Numbered from the stretch's first letter, positions 31,483 through 41,255 are shown. The stretch is 64,000 bases of DNA from Pseudomonas paraversuta (GCF_904063065.1 NZ_CAJFCL010000008.1:62001-126000); one strand, 5' to 3'. The notes: a model not told the origin generated them from the letters alone. Numbers and translations are program-made.

Positions 31483-32250
31483 CTAGCTTAGGGCGGCGCA
31501 TAACAGTGTTATGCCCCGGGCCTGAATCTGTTCGCGTGCCTCCATGGACAAGCGATCATCTGTAATAAGGGTATGGACGCTGCTCCAGGGCAGTTCCAGG
31601 TTGGGTATCTTGCGACCAATTTTGTCGGACTCGACCATCACAATCACTTCACGCGCGACCTCGGCCATGACTCGGCTCAGGCCCAACAATTCGTTAAAAG
31701 TTGTGGTGCCACGCAACAGATCGATGCCATCAGCGCCGATAAATAATTGATCGAAATCGTATGAACGCAGCACCTGCTCAGCCACCTGGCCCTGGAAGGA
31801 CTCGGAATGAGGGTCCCAGGTACCGCCGGTCATCAACAGCACGGGTTCATGTTCGAGTTCGCTCAGGGCCCTGGCGACATGCAACGAATTGGTCATTACC
31901 ACAAGACCAGGTTGCTGGCCCAATTGTGGAATCATCGAAGCGGTGGTGGTGCCGCTGTCGATGATGATGCGCGCATGTTCCCGAATCAGGCCAACCGCCG
32001 CACGGGCAATGGCTTGCTTATAAAGAGAAACGGGCTGGGCGGGATCACTCACCAACTCTTGCGGCATGGTGATGGCACCACCGTAACGACGCAGCAGCAG
32101 ACCGTTACTTTCGAGTGCGGCCAAATCCTTGCGGATCGTCACTTCGGAAGTTTCGAAGCGCTTGGCCAGCTCATCCACACTGACTTCACCTTGCTGCGCA
32201 AGCAAAGCCAGGATGTTGTGGCGGCGTTGAGGCGTATTGCGTTTCGACAT
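31483..32250 (-). CDS. DeoR-family transcriptional regulator
   Basis: 255 residues. The N-terminal winged helix (RRHNILALLAQQGEVSVDEL, then FETSEVTIRKDLAALE) is the DeoR DNA-binding domain. A C-terminal sugar-phosphate-sensing domain has DSGTTTASMIPQL and FIGADGID. It is placed between glmU and glmS, a common Pseudomonas arrangement, and probably senses an amino-sugar phosphate to control glmS. The link to glmS is inferred from position. Confidence 0.9.
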   Translation of the reverse strand: MSKRNTPQRRHNILALLAQQGEVSVDELAKRFETSEVTIRKDLAALESNGLLLRRYGGAITMPQELVSDPAQPVSLYKQAIARAAVGLIREHARIIIDSGTTTASMIPQLGQQPGLVVMTNSLHVARALSELEHEPVLLMTGGTWDPHSESFQGQVAEQVLRSYDFDQLFIGADGIDLLRGTTTFNELLGLSRVMAEVAREVIVMVESDKIGRKIPNLELPWSSVHTLITDDRLSMEAREQIQARGITLLCAALS

Positions 32251-32401
32251 GAGAGCCTAAGTTTCGTTTCGAAAGATAACAAAAGCAATGAGACCCGATC
32301 CCGTAATCAGCGTCAACAATTTTTTGTAGCTTTTAAGCAGTGAATAACTCGCTGAGCTGGCGCAGGGCGGGGCGATTGGCTGATATAGACGCGGATAAAA
32401 C

Positions 32402-32435
32402 AAAGCCTTATCCACAGGCAGTGGATAAGGCTTTT
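32402..32435. terminator. Intrinsic terminator after glmU, containing a DnaA box
   Basis: AAAGCCTTATCCAC and GTGGATAAGGCTTT are perfect 14-base arms around AGGCA, followed by T on the plus strand; minus-strand transcripts read into TTTGTTTTA. It separates glmU from the DeoR gene. The left arm holds TTATCCACA (32408-32416), a consensus DnaA box. Another consensus box (TGTGGATAA) is at 32502-32510. Confidence 0.7.
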
Positions 32436-32517
32436 GCTAACTTGCTGATTTTAAACAGTTATACGACAACCTGTTTTACCCACAAAAACACTGTTTTCGC
32501 TTGTGGATAACTTCAAA

Positions 32518-33885
32518 TCAAGGCTTTGGCAGCTTTACCGGGCGCTTCCAGCCATCGATATTGCGTTGCCGTGCCCGACCAACGGCCAGCTGTTCGACGG
32601 CTACGTCCTGATTAATGGTCGATCCGGCTGCCGTGGTGGCTCCGCTGGAGATATCCACAGGTGCCACCAACGAGTTGTTCGAACCAATAAATACGTCGGC
32701 TCCCAACACGGTCTTCCATTTGTTGGCGCCATCGTAATTGCAGGTGATGGTGCCCGCGCCGATGTTGGTACGCGCCCCAACTTCGGCATCGCCCAGGTAA
32801 GTCAGGTGACCGCACTTGGCATCTTCGCCGAGGTGGGCGTTTTTCAACTCTACAAAGTTACCCACATGGGCGCGGGCATCAAGCACGCTACCCGGACGCA
32901 AACGGGCAAAAGGACCGGCATCGCTGCCCTCGCCCATCACGGCACCGTCGATATGGCTGTTGGCCTTGACCACCACCCCTTTACGCAGGGTGCTGTCTTT
33001 GATCACACAGTTGGGACCAATCACCACGTCATCTTCGATGACCACACGGCCTTCGAGAATCACGTTGATATCAATCATGACATCGCGCCCGACTGTGACT
33101 TCACCGCGCACATCGAAGCGCGCCGGATCACGCAGGGTCACACCCAGGGCCATCAGGCGACGGGCTTCACGTAGCTGGTAATGACGCTCCAACTCCGCGA
33201 GTTGTTTACGGTCGTTGGCGCCCTGCACTTCCATCGGGTCGTGGGCATGCTCAGTGGCCACCACCAGACCATCAGCAACGGCCATCGCGATCACATCGGT
33301 CAGGTAGTACTCGCCCTGTGCATTGTTATTCGACAGCCGGCTCATCCAGTCAGCCAGACGTCCAGTGGGCAATGCCAGAATGCCAGTATTGCCTTCAGTG
33401 ATCGCACGTTCAGCCTCGGTGGCGTCCTTGTGCTCGACAATGGCGCAGACCTTGCCTTCGGCGTCACGCACGATGCGGCCATAGCCGGTCGGGTCCGCCA
33501 GGTTAACGGTCAACAAACCCAGCTGCTCCGGGCCTACCTGTTTCAGCAGGCGCTCCAGGGTCGGCACCTCGATCAGGGGTACATCGCCGTACAGAATCAG
33601 TACGTTCTGCGCGGTCAGAAATGGCAGCGCCTGGGCGACGGCATGCCCTGTGCCCAGCTGCTTGTCTTGCAATACAAAGTTCAGATCATCGGCCGCCAGG
33701 CGTTCACGGACCAATTCGGCCCCGTGCCCGATGACCACGTGGATGCCTCTCGGTTTGAGTTGCCGGGCGCTGTGGATAACATGCCCGAGCATGGAGTTTC
33801 CGGCGACGGGATGCAGAACCTTGGGCAGGGCCGAACGCATGCGGGTGCCCTGACCTGCAGCGAGAATAACGATATCGAGAGACAT
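32518..33885 (-). CDS. glmU: Bifunctional GlcN-1-P acetyltransferase / GlcNAc-1-P uridylyltransferase
   Basis: 455 residues. The N-terminal nucleotidyltransferase has VILAAGQGTRMRSALPKVLH; the C-terminal left-handed beta-helix acetyltransferase has hexapeptide repeats (VTVGRDVMIDINVILEGRV) and the active-site region GHLTYLGDAEVG. It makes UDP-GlcNAc for peptidoglycan and lipopolysaccharide. It follows the ATP synthase operon, separated by a strong terminator, as in other Pseudomonas. Confidence 0.97.
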   Translation of the reverse strand: MSLDIVILAAGQGTRMRSALPKVLHPVAGNSMLGHVIHSARQLKPRGIHVVIGHGAELVRERLAADDLNFVLQDKQLGTGHAVAQALPFLTAQNVLILYGDVPLIEVPTLERLLKQVGPEQLGLLTVNLADPTGYGRIVRDAEGKVCAIVEHKDATEAERAITEGNTGILALPTGRLADWMSRLSNNNAQGEYYLTDVIAMAVADGLVVATEHAHDPMEVQGANDRKQLAELERHYQLREARRLMALGVTLRDPARFDVRGEVTVGRDVMIDINVILEGRVVIEDDVVIGPNCVIKDSTLRKGVVVKANSHIDGAVMGEGSDAGPFARLRPGSVLDARAHVGNFVELKNAHLGEDAKCGHLTYLGDAEVGARTNIGAGTITCNYDGANKWKTVLGADVFIGSNNSLVAPVDISSGATTAAGSTINQDVAVEQLAVGRARQRNIDGWKRPVKLPKP

Positions 33886-33944
33886 GACTGGCTACCAATC
33901 CTGGGTGGTCAGCGGCTGCGACCAGAAGTAATTCGCGGAAAAAG

Positions 33945-33972
33945 AAAAAGGGTAGCCGAGGCTACCCTTTTT
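33945..33972. terminator. Intrinsic terminator of the ATP synthase operon
   Basis: AAAAAGGGTAGC and GCTACCCTTTTT are perfect 12-base arms around a CGAG loop, with a T-tract on both strands. It lies 27 bases past the atpC stop codon and upstream of glmU. Confidence 0.9.
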
Positions 33973-33999
33973 AATCAATCACACAATGAAGCAGGAGGC

Positions 34000-34431
34000 T
34001 TAGCCGCCGAACTTTTTGCGGATTTGCTGGACGGTGCGCAGCTGAGCTGCGGCCTCGGCCAGACGTGCAGCAGCAGATCCGTAATCGAAATCTGCGCCTT
34101 TCTCGTTCAGTGCCTTCTCGGCTGCCTTGACGGCGGCCTGAGCGGAGGCTTCATCCAGGTCGGCAGCACGTTGCACGGTGTCGGCAAGAACCTTGACCAT
34201 GTTCGGCTGAACCTCGAGGTAACCACCAGAGATGTAAAACACCTCGGCTTCTCCACCCATTTTGATCAGGCGGATCGGACCTGGCTTGAGTTCAGTGATC
34301 AGCGGAGCGTGACCCAGAGCGATACCAAGATCACCCAGGCTGCCGTGCGCAATCACCATCTCGACCTGACCGGAAAAGATTTCTCCTTCCGCACTGACGA
34401 TATCGCAATGGACTGTCATCATATTAGCCAT
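34000..34431 (-). CDS. atpC: ATP synthase F1 epsilon subunit
   Basis: 143 residues. The N-terminal beta-sandwich has MTVHCDIVSAEGEIFSG and GDLGIALGHAPLITELKPG; the C-terminal two-helix hairpin ends AAAQLRTVQQIRKKFGG. It is the rotor-stalk and regulatory subunit and the last gene of the operon. The start MANMMTVH is chosen because GAGG lies 7 bases upstream; Met4 or Met5 are alternatives. Confidence 0.96.
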   Translation of the reverse strand: MANMMTVHCDIVSAEGEIFSGQVEMVIAHGSLGDLGIALGHAPLITELKPGPIRLIKMGGEAEVFYISGGYLEVQPNMVKVLADTVQRAADLDEASAQAAVKAAEKALNEKGADFDYGSAAARLAEAAAQLRTVQQIRKKFGG

Positions 34432-34475
34432 CTGATTGCCTCAACCTGATTAGCGCCCGTTACCGGGCGCCGGAA

Positions 34476-35855
34476 TTACAGTTTCTTGGCTTTCTCGATC
34501 GCTTCTTCGATGCCGCCGACCATGTAGAACGCTTGTTCTGGCAGGTGGTCGTAGTCACCGTTGAGGATGCCTTTGAAGCCAGCAATGGTGTCTTTCAGGG
34601 AAACGTATTTACCCGAAGCGCCAGTGAAGACTTCTGCCACGAAGAACGGCTGAGACAAGAAACGCTGGATCTTACGAGCGCGGGATACCAACTGCTTGTC
34701 GACTTCCGACAGCTCGTCCATACCCAGGATCGCAATGATGTCCTTCAGTTCTTTGTAACGCTGCAACACGTACTGAACGCCGCGAGCGGTGTCGTAGTGT
34801 TCCTGGCCGATTACCATCGGGTCCAGCTGGCGCGAAGTCGAATCCAGTGGATCCACCGCCGGGTAGATACCCAGGGATGCGATGTCACGGGACAGTACGA
34901 CAGTGGCGTCCAAGTGGGCGAAGGTGGTCGCCGGCGACGGGTCAGTCAAGTCATCCGCAGGTACGTATACCGCTTGGATCGAAGTGATCGAACCGTTCTT
35001 GGTCGAAGTGATGCGCTCTTGCAGAGTACCCATCTCTTCAGCCAGGGTCGGCTGGTAACCTACTGCGGAAGGCATACGGCCCAGCAGTGCGGATACTTCA
35101 GTACCGGCCAGGGTGTAACGGTAGATGTTGTCAACGAACAACAGTACGTCGTTACCTTCGTCACGGAACTTCTCGGCCATGGTCAGGCCGGTCAGTGCTA
35201 CGCGCAGACGGTTACCCGGCGGCTCGTTCATCTGACCGTAAACCAGTGCCACTTTGTCCAGAACGTTGGAGTCCTTCATCTCGTGGTAGAAGTCGTTACC
35301 CTCACGGGTACGCTCGCCCACACCAGCAAACACAGAGTAACCGCTGTGTTCCATGGCGATGTTACGGATCAGTTCCATCATGTTTACGGTTTTGCCTACA
35401 CCGGCACCACCGAACAGACCAACCTTACCGCCTTTTGCAAACGGGCAGATCAGGTCGATAACCTTGATGCCGGTTTCCAGAAGGTCGTTGCCGCCCGCTT
35501 GATCAGCGAAGGACGGTGCAGGACGGTGAATGCCCCAGCGCTCTTCGGTATCAATCGGACCAGCTTCGTCGATCGGGTTGCCCAGAACGTCCATGATCCG
35601 GCCCAGAGTCGCTTTACCGACCGGTACGGAGATGGCTGCGCCAGTGTCGGTGACTTCCAGACCGCGCTTCAAGCCCTCGGTGGAACCCATCGCAATGGTA
35701 CGAACCACGCCGTCGCCCAGCTGCTGCTGAACTTCCAGAGTGGTTCCGGCCGCGCTTTGTACTTTCAGCGCGTTGTAGATGCTCGGTACGTTTTCGCGTG
35801 GAAATTCCACGTCGATCACGGCGCCGATGATTTGAACGATACGTCCGCTACTCAT
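34476..35855 (-). CDS. atpD: ATP synthase F1 beta subunit (catalytic)
   Basis: 459 residues. Walker A is GGAGVGKTV (near 150), the catalytic-glutamate region is GVGERTREGNDFYHEM, and LLFVDNIYRYTLAGTEV is Walker B. It carries the catalytic nucleotide sites of F1. The gene is 44 bases before atpC and 27 bases after atpG. Confidence 0.98.
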   Translation of the reverse strand: MSSGRIVQIIGAVIDVEFPRENVPSIYNALKVQSAAGTTLEVQQQLGDGVVRTIAMGSTEGLKRGLEVTDTGAAISVPVGKATLGRIMDVLGNPIDEAGPIDTEERWGIHRPAPSFADQAGGNDLLETGIKVIDLICPFAKGGKVGLFGGAGVGKTVNMMELIRNIAMEHSGYSVFAGVGERTREGNDFYHEMKDSNVLDKVALVYGQMNEPPGNRLRVALTGLTMAEKFRDEGNDVLLFVDNIYRYTLAGTEVSALLGRMPSAVGYQPTLAEEMGTLQERITSTKNGSITSIQAVYVPADDLTDPSPATTFAHLDATVVLSRDIASLGIYPAVDPLDSTSRQLDPMVIGQEHYDTARGVQYVLQRYKELKDIIAILGMDELSEVDKQLVSRARKIQRFLSQPFFVAEVFTGASGKYVSLKDTIAGFKGILNGDYDHLPEQAFYMVGGIEEAIEKAKKL

Positions 35856-35882
35856 AGCTGGATCCTCTGAATATTTGAACCG

Positions 35883-36743
35883 TTAAACCGCGGCAGCGCC
35901 GCCGACGATTTCCGAGATCTCTTGGGTGATCGCAGCCTGACGCGCCTTGTTGTAGATCAGCTGCAAATCGCTGATCAAATCACCGGCGTTATCAGTGGCG
36001 TTCTTCATCGCGATCATCCGCGCAGCTTGTTCAGCTGCACTGTTCTCGACCACCGCCTGGTACACCTGCGACTCCACGTAACGAACCATCAAGCCGTCTA
36101 GCAGCTCTTTGGCGTCCGGTTCGTAGAGATAGTCCCAGTGGTGCTTGAGTTCTTGATCCGGGGTCGCCACCAGTGGAATCAATTGCTCCACAGTAGGCTG
36201 TTGCGTCATGGTGTTGATAAACTTGTTGGACACCACGGACAGGCGATCAATACGGCCTTCCAGGTAAGCATCCAGCATCACCTTAACGCTGCCGATCAAA
36301 TCATTGATCGACGGTTCTTCACCCAGATGGCTGATTGCAGCGACGACGTTACCGCCGAAGTTACGGAAAAAAGCCGCACCTTTGCTGCCGACCACGCACA
36401 GATCAATCTCGACGCCGTTTTCACGGTTTACCGCCATGTCCTTGACCAAAGCCTTGAACAGGTTGGTATTCAAACCACCGCACAAGCCACGGTCACTGCT
36501 CACAACCACATAACCCACACGCTTAACTTCGCGGTCGATCATGAAAGGGTGGCGGTATTCCGGGTTGGCGTTGGCCAAATGCCCAATAACCTGGCGGATG
36601 CGCTCCGCATAAGGACGGCTAGCAGCCATGCGCATTTGTGCCTTGCGCATTTTGCTGACCGCCACTTTTTCCATGGCGCTGGTAATCTTTTGCGTGCTTT
36701 TGATGCTCGCAATCTTACTGCGAATCTCTTTTGCGCCTGCCAT
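35883..36743 (-). CDS. atpG: ATP synthase F1 gamma subunit
   Basis: 286 residues. The N-terminal rotor helix is AGAKEIRSKIASIKSTQKIT, the central part has SSDRGLCGGLN, and the C-terminal helix ends ITQEISEIVGGAAAV. It forms the central rotating shaft and lies between atpA and atpD as in all F-type operons. Confidence 0.98.
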   Translation of the reverse strand: MAGAKEIRSKIASIKSTQKITSAMEKVAVSKMRKAQMRMAASRPYAERIRQVIGHLANANPEYRHPFMIDREVKRVGYVVVSSDRGLCGGLNTNLFKALVKDMAVNRENGVEIDLCVVGSKGAAFFRNFGGNVVAAISHLGEEPSINDLIGSVKVMLDAYLEGRIDRLSVVSNKFINTMTQQPTVEQLIPLVATPDQELKHHWDYLYEPDAKELLDGLMVRYVESQVYQAVVENSAAEQAARMIAMKNATDNAGDLISDLQLIYNKARQAAITQEISEIVGGAAAV

Positions 36744-36793
36744 GTAACACCTATCAGGTTAGCAAGCGGGAGCCTTGCGGCTCCCGCTGCGGC

Positions 36794-38338
36794 TTACCAG
36801 GTTTGGGTGGCCTTGAACTTCTCGATGCCGGCTTTGATGCCAGAATCGATTTCGTCATTGAAGTCACCTTTAACGTTGATCTTCGCCATAAGCTCGGCGT
36901 GATCGCGGTTGAAGTAAGCAATCAGCGCTTGTTCAAAGCTACCGATCTTGGTGATTTCGACGTCAGTCAGGAACCCACGCTCAGCGGCATACAGCGACAG
37001 CGCCATGTCAGCGATCGACATTGGTGCGTATTGCTTCTGCTTCATCAGCTCGGTAACGCGCTGACCATGCTCAAGTTGCTTACGGGTCGCTTCGTCCAGG
37101 TCAGATGCGAACTGGGCGAATGCCGCCAGTTCACGGTACTGAGCCAGAGCGGTACGGATACCACCGGACAGCTTCTTGATGATCTTGGTCTGAGCGGCAC
37201 CACCCACACGGGATACCGAAACACCGGCGTTCACTGCAGGACGGATCCCGGAGTTGAACATGGCCGATTCCAGGAAGATCTGACCGTCAGTGATGGAAAT
37301 CACGTTGGTCGGAACGAACGCGGAAACGTCGCCAGCTTGAGTTTCGATGATCGGCAGTGCGGTCAGGGAACCGGTTTTGCCGGTCACTGCGCCGTTGGTG
37401 AACTTCTCTACGTACTCTTCGGATACGCGGGATGCGCGCTCCAGAAGACGGGAGTGGAGATAGAACACGTCGCCCGGGTAAGCTTCACGGCCTGGTGGAC
37501 GGCGCAGCAGCAGGGAAATCTGGCGGTAAGCCACTGCTTGCTTGGACAGATCGTCATAAACGATCAGTGCGTCTTCACCGCGGTCGCGGAAGTATTCGCC
37601 CATGGTGCAACCGGAGTACGGTGCCAGGAACTGCAGCGCTGCGGATTCGGAAGCACTGGCAGCAACGACGATGGTGTTAGCCAACGCGCCGTTTTCTTCC
37701 AGCTTGCGAACCACGTTGGCGATGGTCGATTGCTTCTGACCGATCGCTACGTATACACAGAAAATGCCGCTGTTCTTCTGGTTGATGATCGCGTCGATCG
37801 CCAGAGCGGTTTTACCGATCTGACGGTCACCGATGATCAGCTCACGCTGGCCACGGCCGACAGGGATCATGGCATCGACAGCCTTGTAGCCAGTCTGTAC
37901 AGGCTGGTCTACCGACTTACGCCAGATCACGCCTGGAGCAACTTTCTCGACTGCATCAGTCTCGGTGTTGTTCAGCGGACCTTTGCCATCAACTGGGTTA
38001 CCCAGTGCGTCGACAACGCGACCCAGCAGTTCCTTACCAACCGGAACTTCCAGGATGCGGCCAGTGCACTTGGCGCTCATGCCTTCAGCCAGAGTCGTGT
38101 ATGCGCCCAATACAACAGCACCTACAGAGTCTTGCTCCAGGTTGAGGGCCATGCCGAAGACGCTGCCCGGAAACTCGATCATCTCGCCGTACATTACGTC
38201 GGCCAGACCGTGAATCCGCACAATACCGTCAGATACGCTGACGATGGTGCCTTCGTTACGGGCTTGGGAGGTCACATCGAGTTTTTCGATGCGGCCCTTG
38301 ATAATTTCACTTATTTCGGAAGGATTGAGTTGCTGCAT
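36794..38338 (-). CDS. atpA: ATP synthase F1 alpha subunit
   Basis: 514 residues. The nucleotide-binding loop is GDRQIGKTALAID (near 170), the arginine-finger region is VSRVGGAAQTKIIKK, and the N-terminus is MQQLNPSEISEIIKGRIEKL. It provides the non-catalytic nucleotide sites of F1. Confidence 0.98.
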   Translation of the reverse strand: MQQLNPSEISEIIKGRIEKLDVTSQARNEGTIVSVSDGIVRIHGLADVMYGEMIEFPGSVFGMALNLEQDSVGAVVLGAYTTLAEGMSAKCTGRILEVPVGKELLGRVVDALGNPVDGKGPLNNTETDAVEKVAPGVIWRKSVDQPVQTGYKAVDAMIPVGRGQRELIIGDRQIGKTALAIDAIINQKNSGIFCVYVAIGQKQSTIANVVRKLEENGALANTIVVAASASESAALQFLAPYSGCTMGEYFRDRGEDALIVYDDLSKQAVAYRQISLLLRRPPGREAYPGDVFYLHSRLLERASRVSEEYVEKFTNGAVTGKTGSLTALPIIETQAGDVSAFVPTNVISITDGQIFLESAMFNSGIRPAVNAGVSVSRVGGAAQTKIIKKLSGGIRTALAQYRELAAFAQFASDLDEATRKQLEHGQRVTELMKQKQYAPMSIADMALSLYAAERGFLTDVEITKIGSFEQALIAYFNRDHAELMAKINVKGDFNDEIDSGIKAGIEKFKATQTW

Positions 38339-38359
38339 TGCTCTGCTGCCCCTTCAAAC

Positions 38360-38896
38360 TCAAGATTTCAATGCTTCGGCAAGGCTTGCGAGTTTTCCGC
38401 GAACCGAGCCATCGATAACCAGGTCGCCGGCGCGGATGATGACACCACCTATAAGGCTGGCATCCTCCGCAACTTGCAGGCGCACTTCCCGGTTGAGTCG
38501 TGCACTGAGAACCTTGGCGAGTTTGTCTTGCTGTTCTTGGTCCAATGTAAAAGCACTGGTCACTTCTACGTCTACCGACTTCTCTTGTTCAGCCTTGTAC
38601 AGGTCAAACAGAGCGGCGATCTCCGGCAATAGCGGGAGACGGTCGTTTTCGGCAACGACGTTGATGAAGTTCTGCATTTTTACATCGAACTTGTCGCCGC
38701 ACACGTCAATAAACGTGGCGGCCTTTTCTGCGCTCGTCAGTCGCGGGGCCTTGAGCACGCGCTGCATAGTGTCGTCTTGCGACACTGCTGCAGCCAGGCC
38801 GAGCATGGCTGACCAAGAGGCCAGTTGCTGGTGGGCCTGGGCGTGCTCGAAGGCTGCCTTAGCGTAAGGTCGGGCCAACGTGGTCAATTCTGCCAT
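38360..38896 (-). CDS. atpH: ATP synthase F1 delta subunit
   Basis: 178 residues, beginning MAELTTLARPYAKAAFEHAQ with the typical N-terminal helical bundle, and ending in RAGDLVIDGSVRGKLASL, the conserved C-terminal signature of the family. It ties the peripheral stalk (b subunits) to the top of F1. Confidence 0.97.
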   Translation of the reverse strand: MAELTTLARPYAKAAFEHAQAHQQLASWSAMLGLAAAVSQDDTMQRVLKAPRLTSAEKAATFIDVCGDKFDVKMQNFINVVAENDRLPLLPEIAALFDLYKAEQEKSVDVEVTSAFTLDQEQQDKLAKVLSARLNREVRLQVAEDASLIGGVIIRAGDLVIDGSVRGKLASLAEALKS

Positions 38897-38908
38897 GATC
38901 GCCCTCGC

Positions 38909-39379
38909 TTAAATTTCAGCAGCCAGTTTATTAACCAGCTCCGCGTGCGCGTTTTGATCGATTGTGGCACCCAGGATCTTTTCAGCGCCTTCAACGGCCA
39001 GGCTACCCAATTGGGTGCGCAGCGCGTCTTTGACACTGTTGATTTCCTGTTCGATCTCGGCCTGAGCCTGAGCCTTCACACGGTCAGCTTCAACGCGAGC
39101 CTGTTCACGGGCTTCGTCTACGATCTGAGTACCGCGTTTCTTGGCTTGCTCAATGATTTCAGCTGCTTGAGCCTTAGCTTCGCGCAGTTGTTGACCCGCT
39201 TTATCTTGGGCCAACTCCAGGTCGCGAGCTGCTCGGTTAGCAGCGTCCAGTCCAGCCGCAATCTTCTTCTGACGTTCTTGCAATGCCGCGATGACCGGAG
39301 GCCACACGAACTTCATGCAAAACAGTACAAAAATGAAGAACGCAACGGACTGGCCAATCAGGGTTGCATTAATGTTCAC
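38909..39379 (-). CDS. atpF: ATP synthase Fo b subunit
   Basis: 156 residues. A single N-terminal membrane helix (TLIGQSVAFFIFVLFCMKFV) is followed by a long charged helix rich in Ala, Glu, Lys and Gln that forms the peripheral-stalk dimer. It is 12 bases upstream of atpH. Confidence 0.97.
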   Translation of the reverse strand: MNINATLIGQSVAFFIFVLFCMKFVWPPVIAALQERQKKIAAGLDAANRAARDLELAQDKAGQQLREAKAQAAEIIEQAKKRGTQIVDEAREQARVEADRVKAQAQAEIEQEINSVKDALRTQLGSLAVEGAEKILGATIDQNAHAELVNKLAAEI

Positions 39380-39436
39380 GCCAACACCTCGCTCGTTCGT
39401 TGTCCATCACTCTAATCAACTCGAAAATTCGAGTGA

Positions 39437-39694
39437 TTAGCCAGCGAGTTGACCAACGAAGGGGTTCGCGAAGGTGAAGAACAGTGCAATACCAACACCG
39501 ATCATGGTTACGGCGTCGAGCAGACCGGCAACGATGAACATTTTAACTTGCAGCATTGGAACCATTTCTGGCTGACGCGCTGCGCCTTCCAGGAACTTGC
39601 CGCCCAACAGGCCGAAACCAATTGCGGTACCCAGTGCGCCCAGGCCGATCAACAGTGCAACAGCGATAGCGGTTAGACCAACTACAGTTTCCAT
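39437..39694 (-). CDS. atpE: ATP synthase Fo c subunit (proteolipid)
   Basis: 85 residues forming two membrane helices around the polar loop GAARQPEMV. The ion-binding carboxylate is Asp60 in [14 protein letters not shown], as in proton-driven enzymes. It forms the c-ring rotor in the inner membrane. Confidence 0.97.
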
Positions 39695-39813
39695 CTTTCC
39701 TCCCGACTTTTACGTCGTATGGTTTAGGTTTTTTAGATTAAAGCGGTAAAACAAAATCATTTTGCGACACCCCCATGCCGGAGCAGGGGGCGCCAGACTC
39801 GCCGAGACGGGTC

Positions 39814-40683
39814 TTAGTGGTTATCTTCGTGTGCCATCGACAAGTAGACGATGGTCAACATCATGAAGATGAACGCTTGCAAGGTGATGATCAGGATGTG
39901 GAATACAGCCCACGCCCATTGCAGCACCACGCCCAGACCGCTAAGCCAAAGCAGGCCGCTGCCGAACATTACGGCGATCAGGATAAATACCAGTTCGCCA
40001 GCATACATATTGCCGAACAGACGCAGAGCCAGCGAGATTGGCTTGGCAATCAGCGTCACGAATTCGAGCAGGAAGTTCACCGGAATCAGCAGCGCCTGAA
40101 TAAAGATATTCTTGCTGCCAAACGGGTGCAGGGTCAGTTCACCGATGAAACCGCCGATGCCTTTGACTTTGATGCTGTAGAAGATGATCAGTGCAAACAC
40201 CGACAGGGCCATGCCCATGGTCGCGTTTGGATCTGTCGTCGGTACGGCACGGAAAGGGATGTGCGGGTCGCCAGTGATCAGCATCGCCAACTGAGGAATC
40301 CAGTCAACCGGTACCAGGTCGATGGCATTCATCAGGAATACCCAGACGAAAATGGTCAGCGCCAGTGGTGCAATGACGGCACTGCGACCATGGAAGCTGT
40401 CTTTCACACTGCCATCAACGAATTCAATCAAAACCTCTACGAAGTTTTGCAGTGCGCCTGGTTGACCGGAAGTTGCCTTCTTGGCCGCCATGCGGAATAC
40501 GAGGATGAAAATCAGACCGACAAACAGCGACCAGCCGAGAGTATCGACATGGAACGCCCAAAAGCCCATTGATTTAGCTTCTGCAACGGTGTGAGCAAAG
40601 CCCCAGCCACCATCAGGTAGCTGCCCGAAGGTCAGGTTCTGTAAGTGGTGCTGGATATAGCCCGAAGCGGTTGTTTCTGCCAT
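39814..40683 (-). CDS. atpB: ATP synthase Fo a subunit
   Basis: 289 residues with several membrane helices. The essential arginine lies in SLALRLFGNMYAGELVF. The C-terminal helices with FHILIITLQAFIFMMLTIVY form the proton half-channels. The 119 bases between atpB and atpE hold a bulged hairpin (CCCCCATGC/GCAGGGGG, about 39770-39791). Confidence 0.97.
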   Translation of the reverse strand: MAETTASGYIQHHLQNLTFGQLPDGGWGFAHTVAEAKSMGFWAFHVDTLGWSLFVGLIFILVFRMAAKKATSGQPGALQNFVEVLIEFVDGSVKDSFHGRSAVIAPLALTIFVWVFLMNAIDLVPVDWIPQLAMLITGDPHIPFRAVPTTDPNATMGMALSVFALIIFYSIKVKGIGGFIGELTLHPFGSKNIFIQALLIPVNFLLEFVTLIAKPISLALRLFGNMYAGELVFILIAVMFGSGLLWLSGLGVVLQWAWAVFHILIITLQAFIFMMLTIVYLSMAHEDNH

Positions 40684-40699
40684 GGTTGCCTCAAACGCC

Positions 40700-41110
40700 C
40701 TAAGGTCTCGAAAGTGTTGTTCTCATTAGCAGGGGAGCGAACCAACTGACCAGTTGGGTCAGCACGAAGACGCCGAATACAGCTAGCGGCGCCAATGGCT
40801 TCACACCTGCAAACGTCAGCGCGAACAGCACTGCCGTCAAAATTAATTTGCCTGCCTCGCCAGCGTAAAACGACCGGACGATGGCTTGCGCTGCTCGGGC
40901 GCCGGAAAACCGGAAAGCCCTGTGAGCAAAATACACATTGGGTAGCAAAGCTATCAGGCCTCCGCAGAGTCCTGAATATCCGGCTACGACTCCATGCCAT
41001 TGCCAGAGCCCCAGAGCAGCCAGCAATAAAACGACAAATTGAGCCAGTAAAACTGGAAATACCGCCAAGCGATGGAACGGCAAGCGGTTTGGCGTGCGGG
41101 TTTCCATCAC
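40700..41110 (-). CDS. atpI: ATP synthase accessory protein I
   Basis: 136 residues with four hydrophobic segments (such as FPVLLAQFVVLLLAALGLW). It is the first gene of the atp operon. AtpI assists c-ring assembly in some bacteria. I start at 41110 (METRTPNRLPF or MMETRT) because the longer open frame is out of this reading frame. Confidence 0.9.
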   Translation of the reverse strand: MMETRTPNRLPFHRLAVFPVLLAQFVVLLLAALGLWQWHGVVAGYSGLCGGLIALLPNVYFAHRAFRFSGARAAQAIVRSFYAGEAGKLILTAVLFALTFAGVKPLAPLAVFGVFVLTQLVSWFAPLLMRTTLSRP

Positions 41111-41184
41111 AACTGCTCCTCAAAGGTCGGCTGCCAAAAGAAAAAAACTTGGCATAATTTGTGCCGACAAAATGCGCGCAGAGT

Positions 41185-41206
41185 ATAGGGGCGCTTAAGC
41201 CCCTAT
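41185..41206. terminator. Hairpin between parB and atpI
   Basis: ATAGGGGC and GCCCCTAT are perfect 8-base arms around GCTTAA. It lies 50 bases past the parB stop and about 75 bases upstream of atpI. No T-tract follows, so a terminator role is only possible. Confidence 0.4.
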
Positions 41207-41255
41207 TCAACTGTCAGGTAGTGATTTCCGACTGCGCGCTACATGAGGAAATGTT

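Noticed and set aside
35797..35811. CGTGGAAATTCCACG in atpD as a parS site
   Set aside because: Palindromic but lacks the central CACGTG of parS; likely chance in coding sequence.
36731..38632. 633-codon open frame antisense to atpA
   Set aside because: Shadow of the highly biased atpA codons; no domain.
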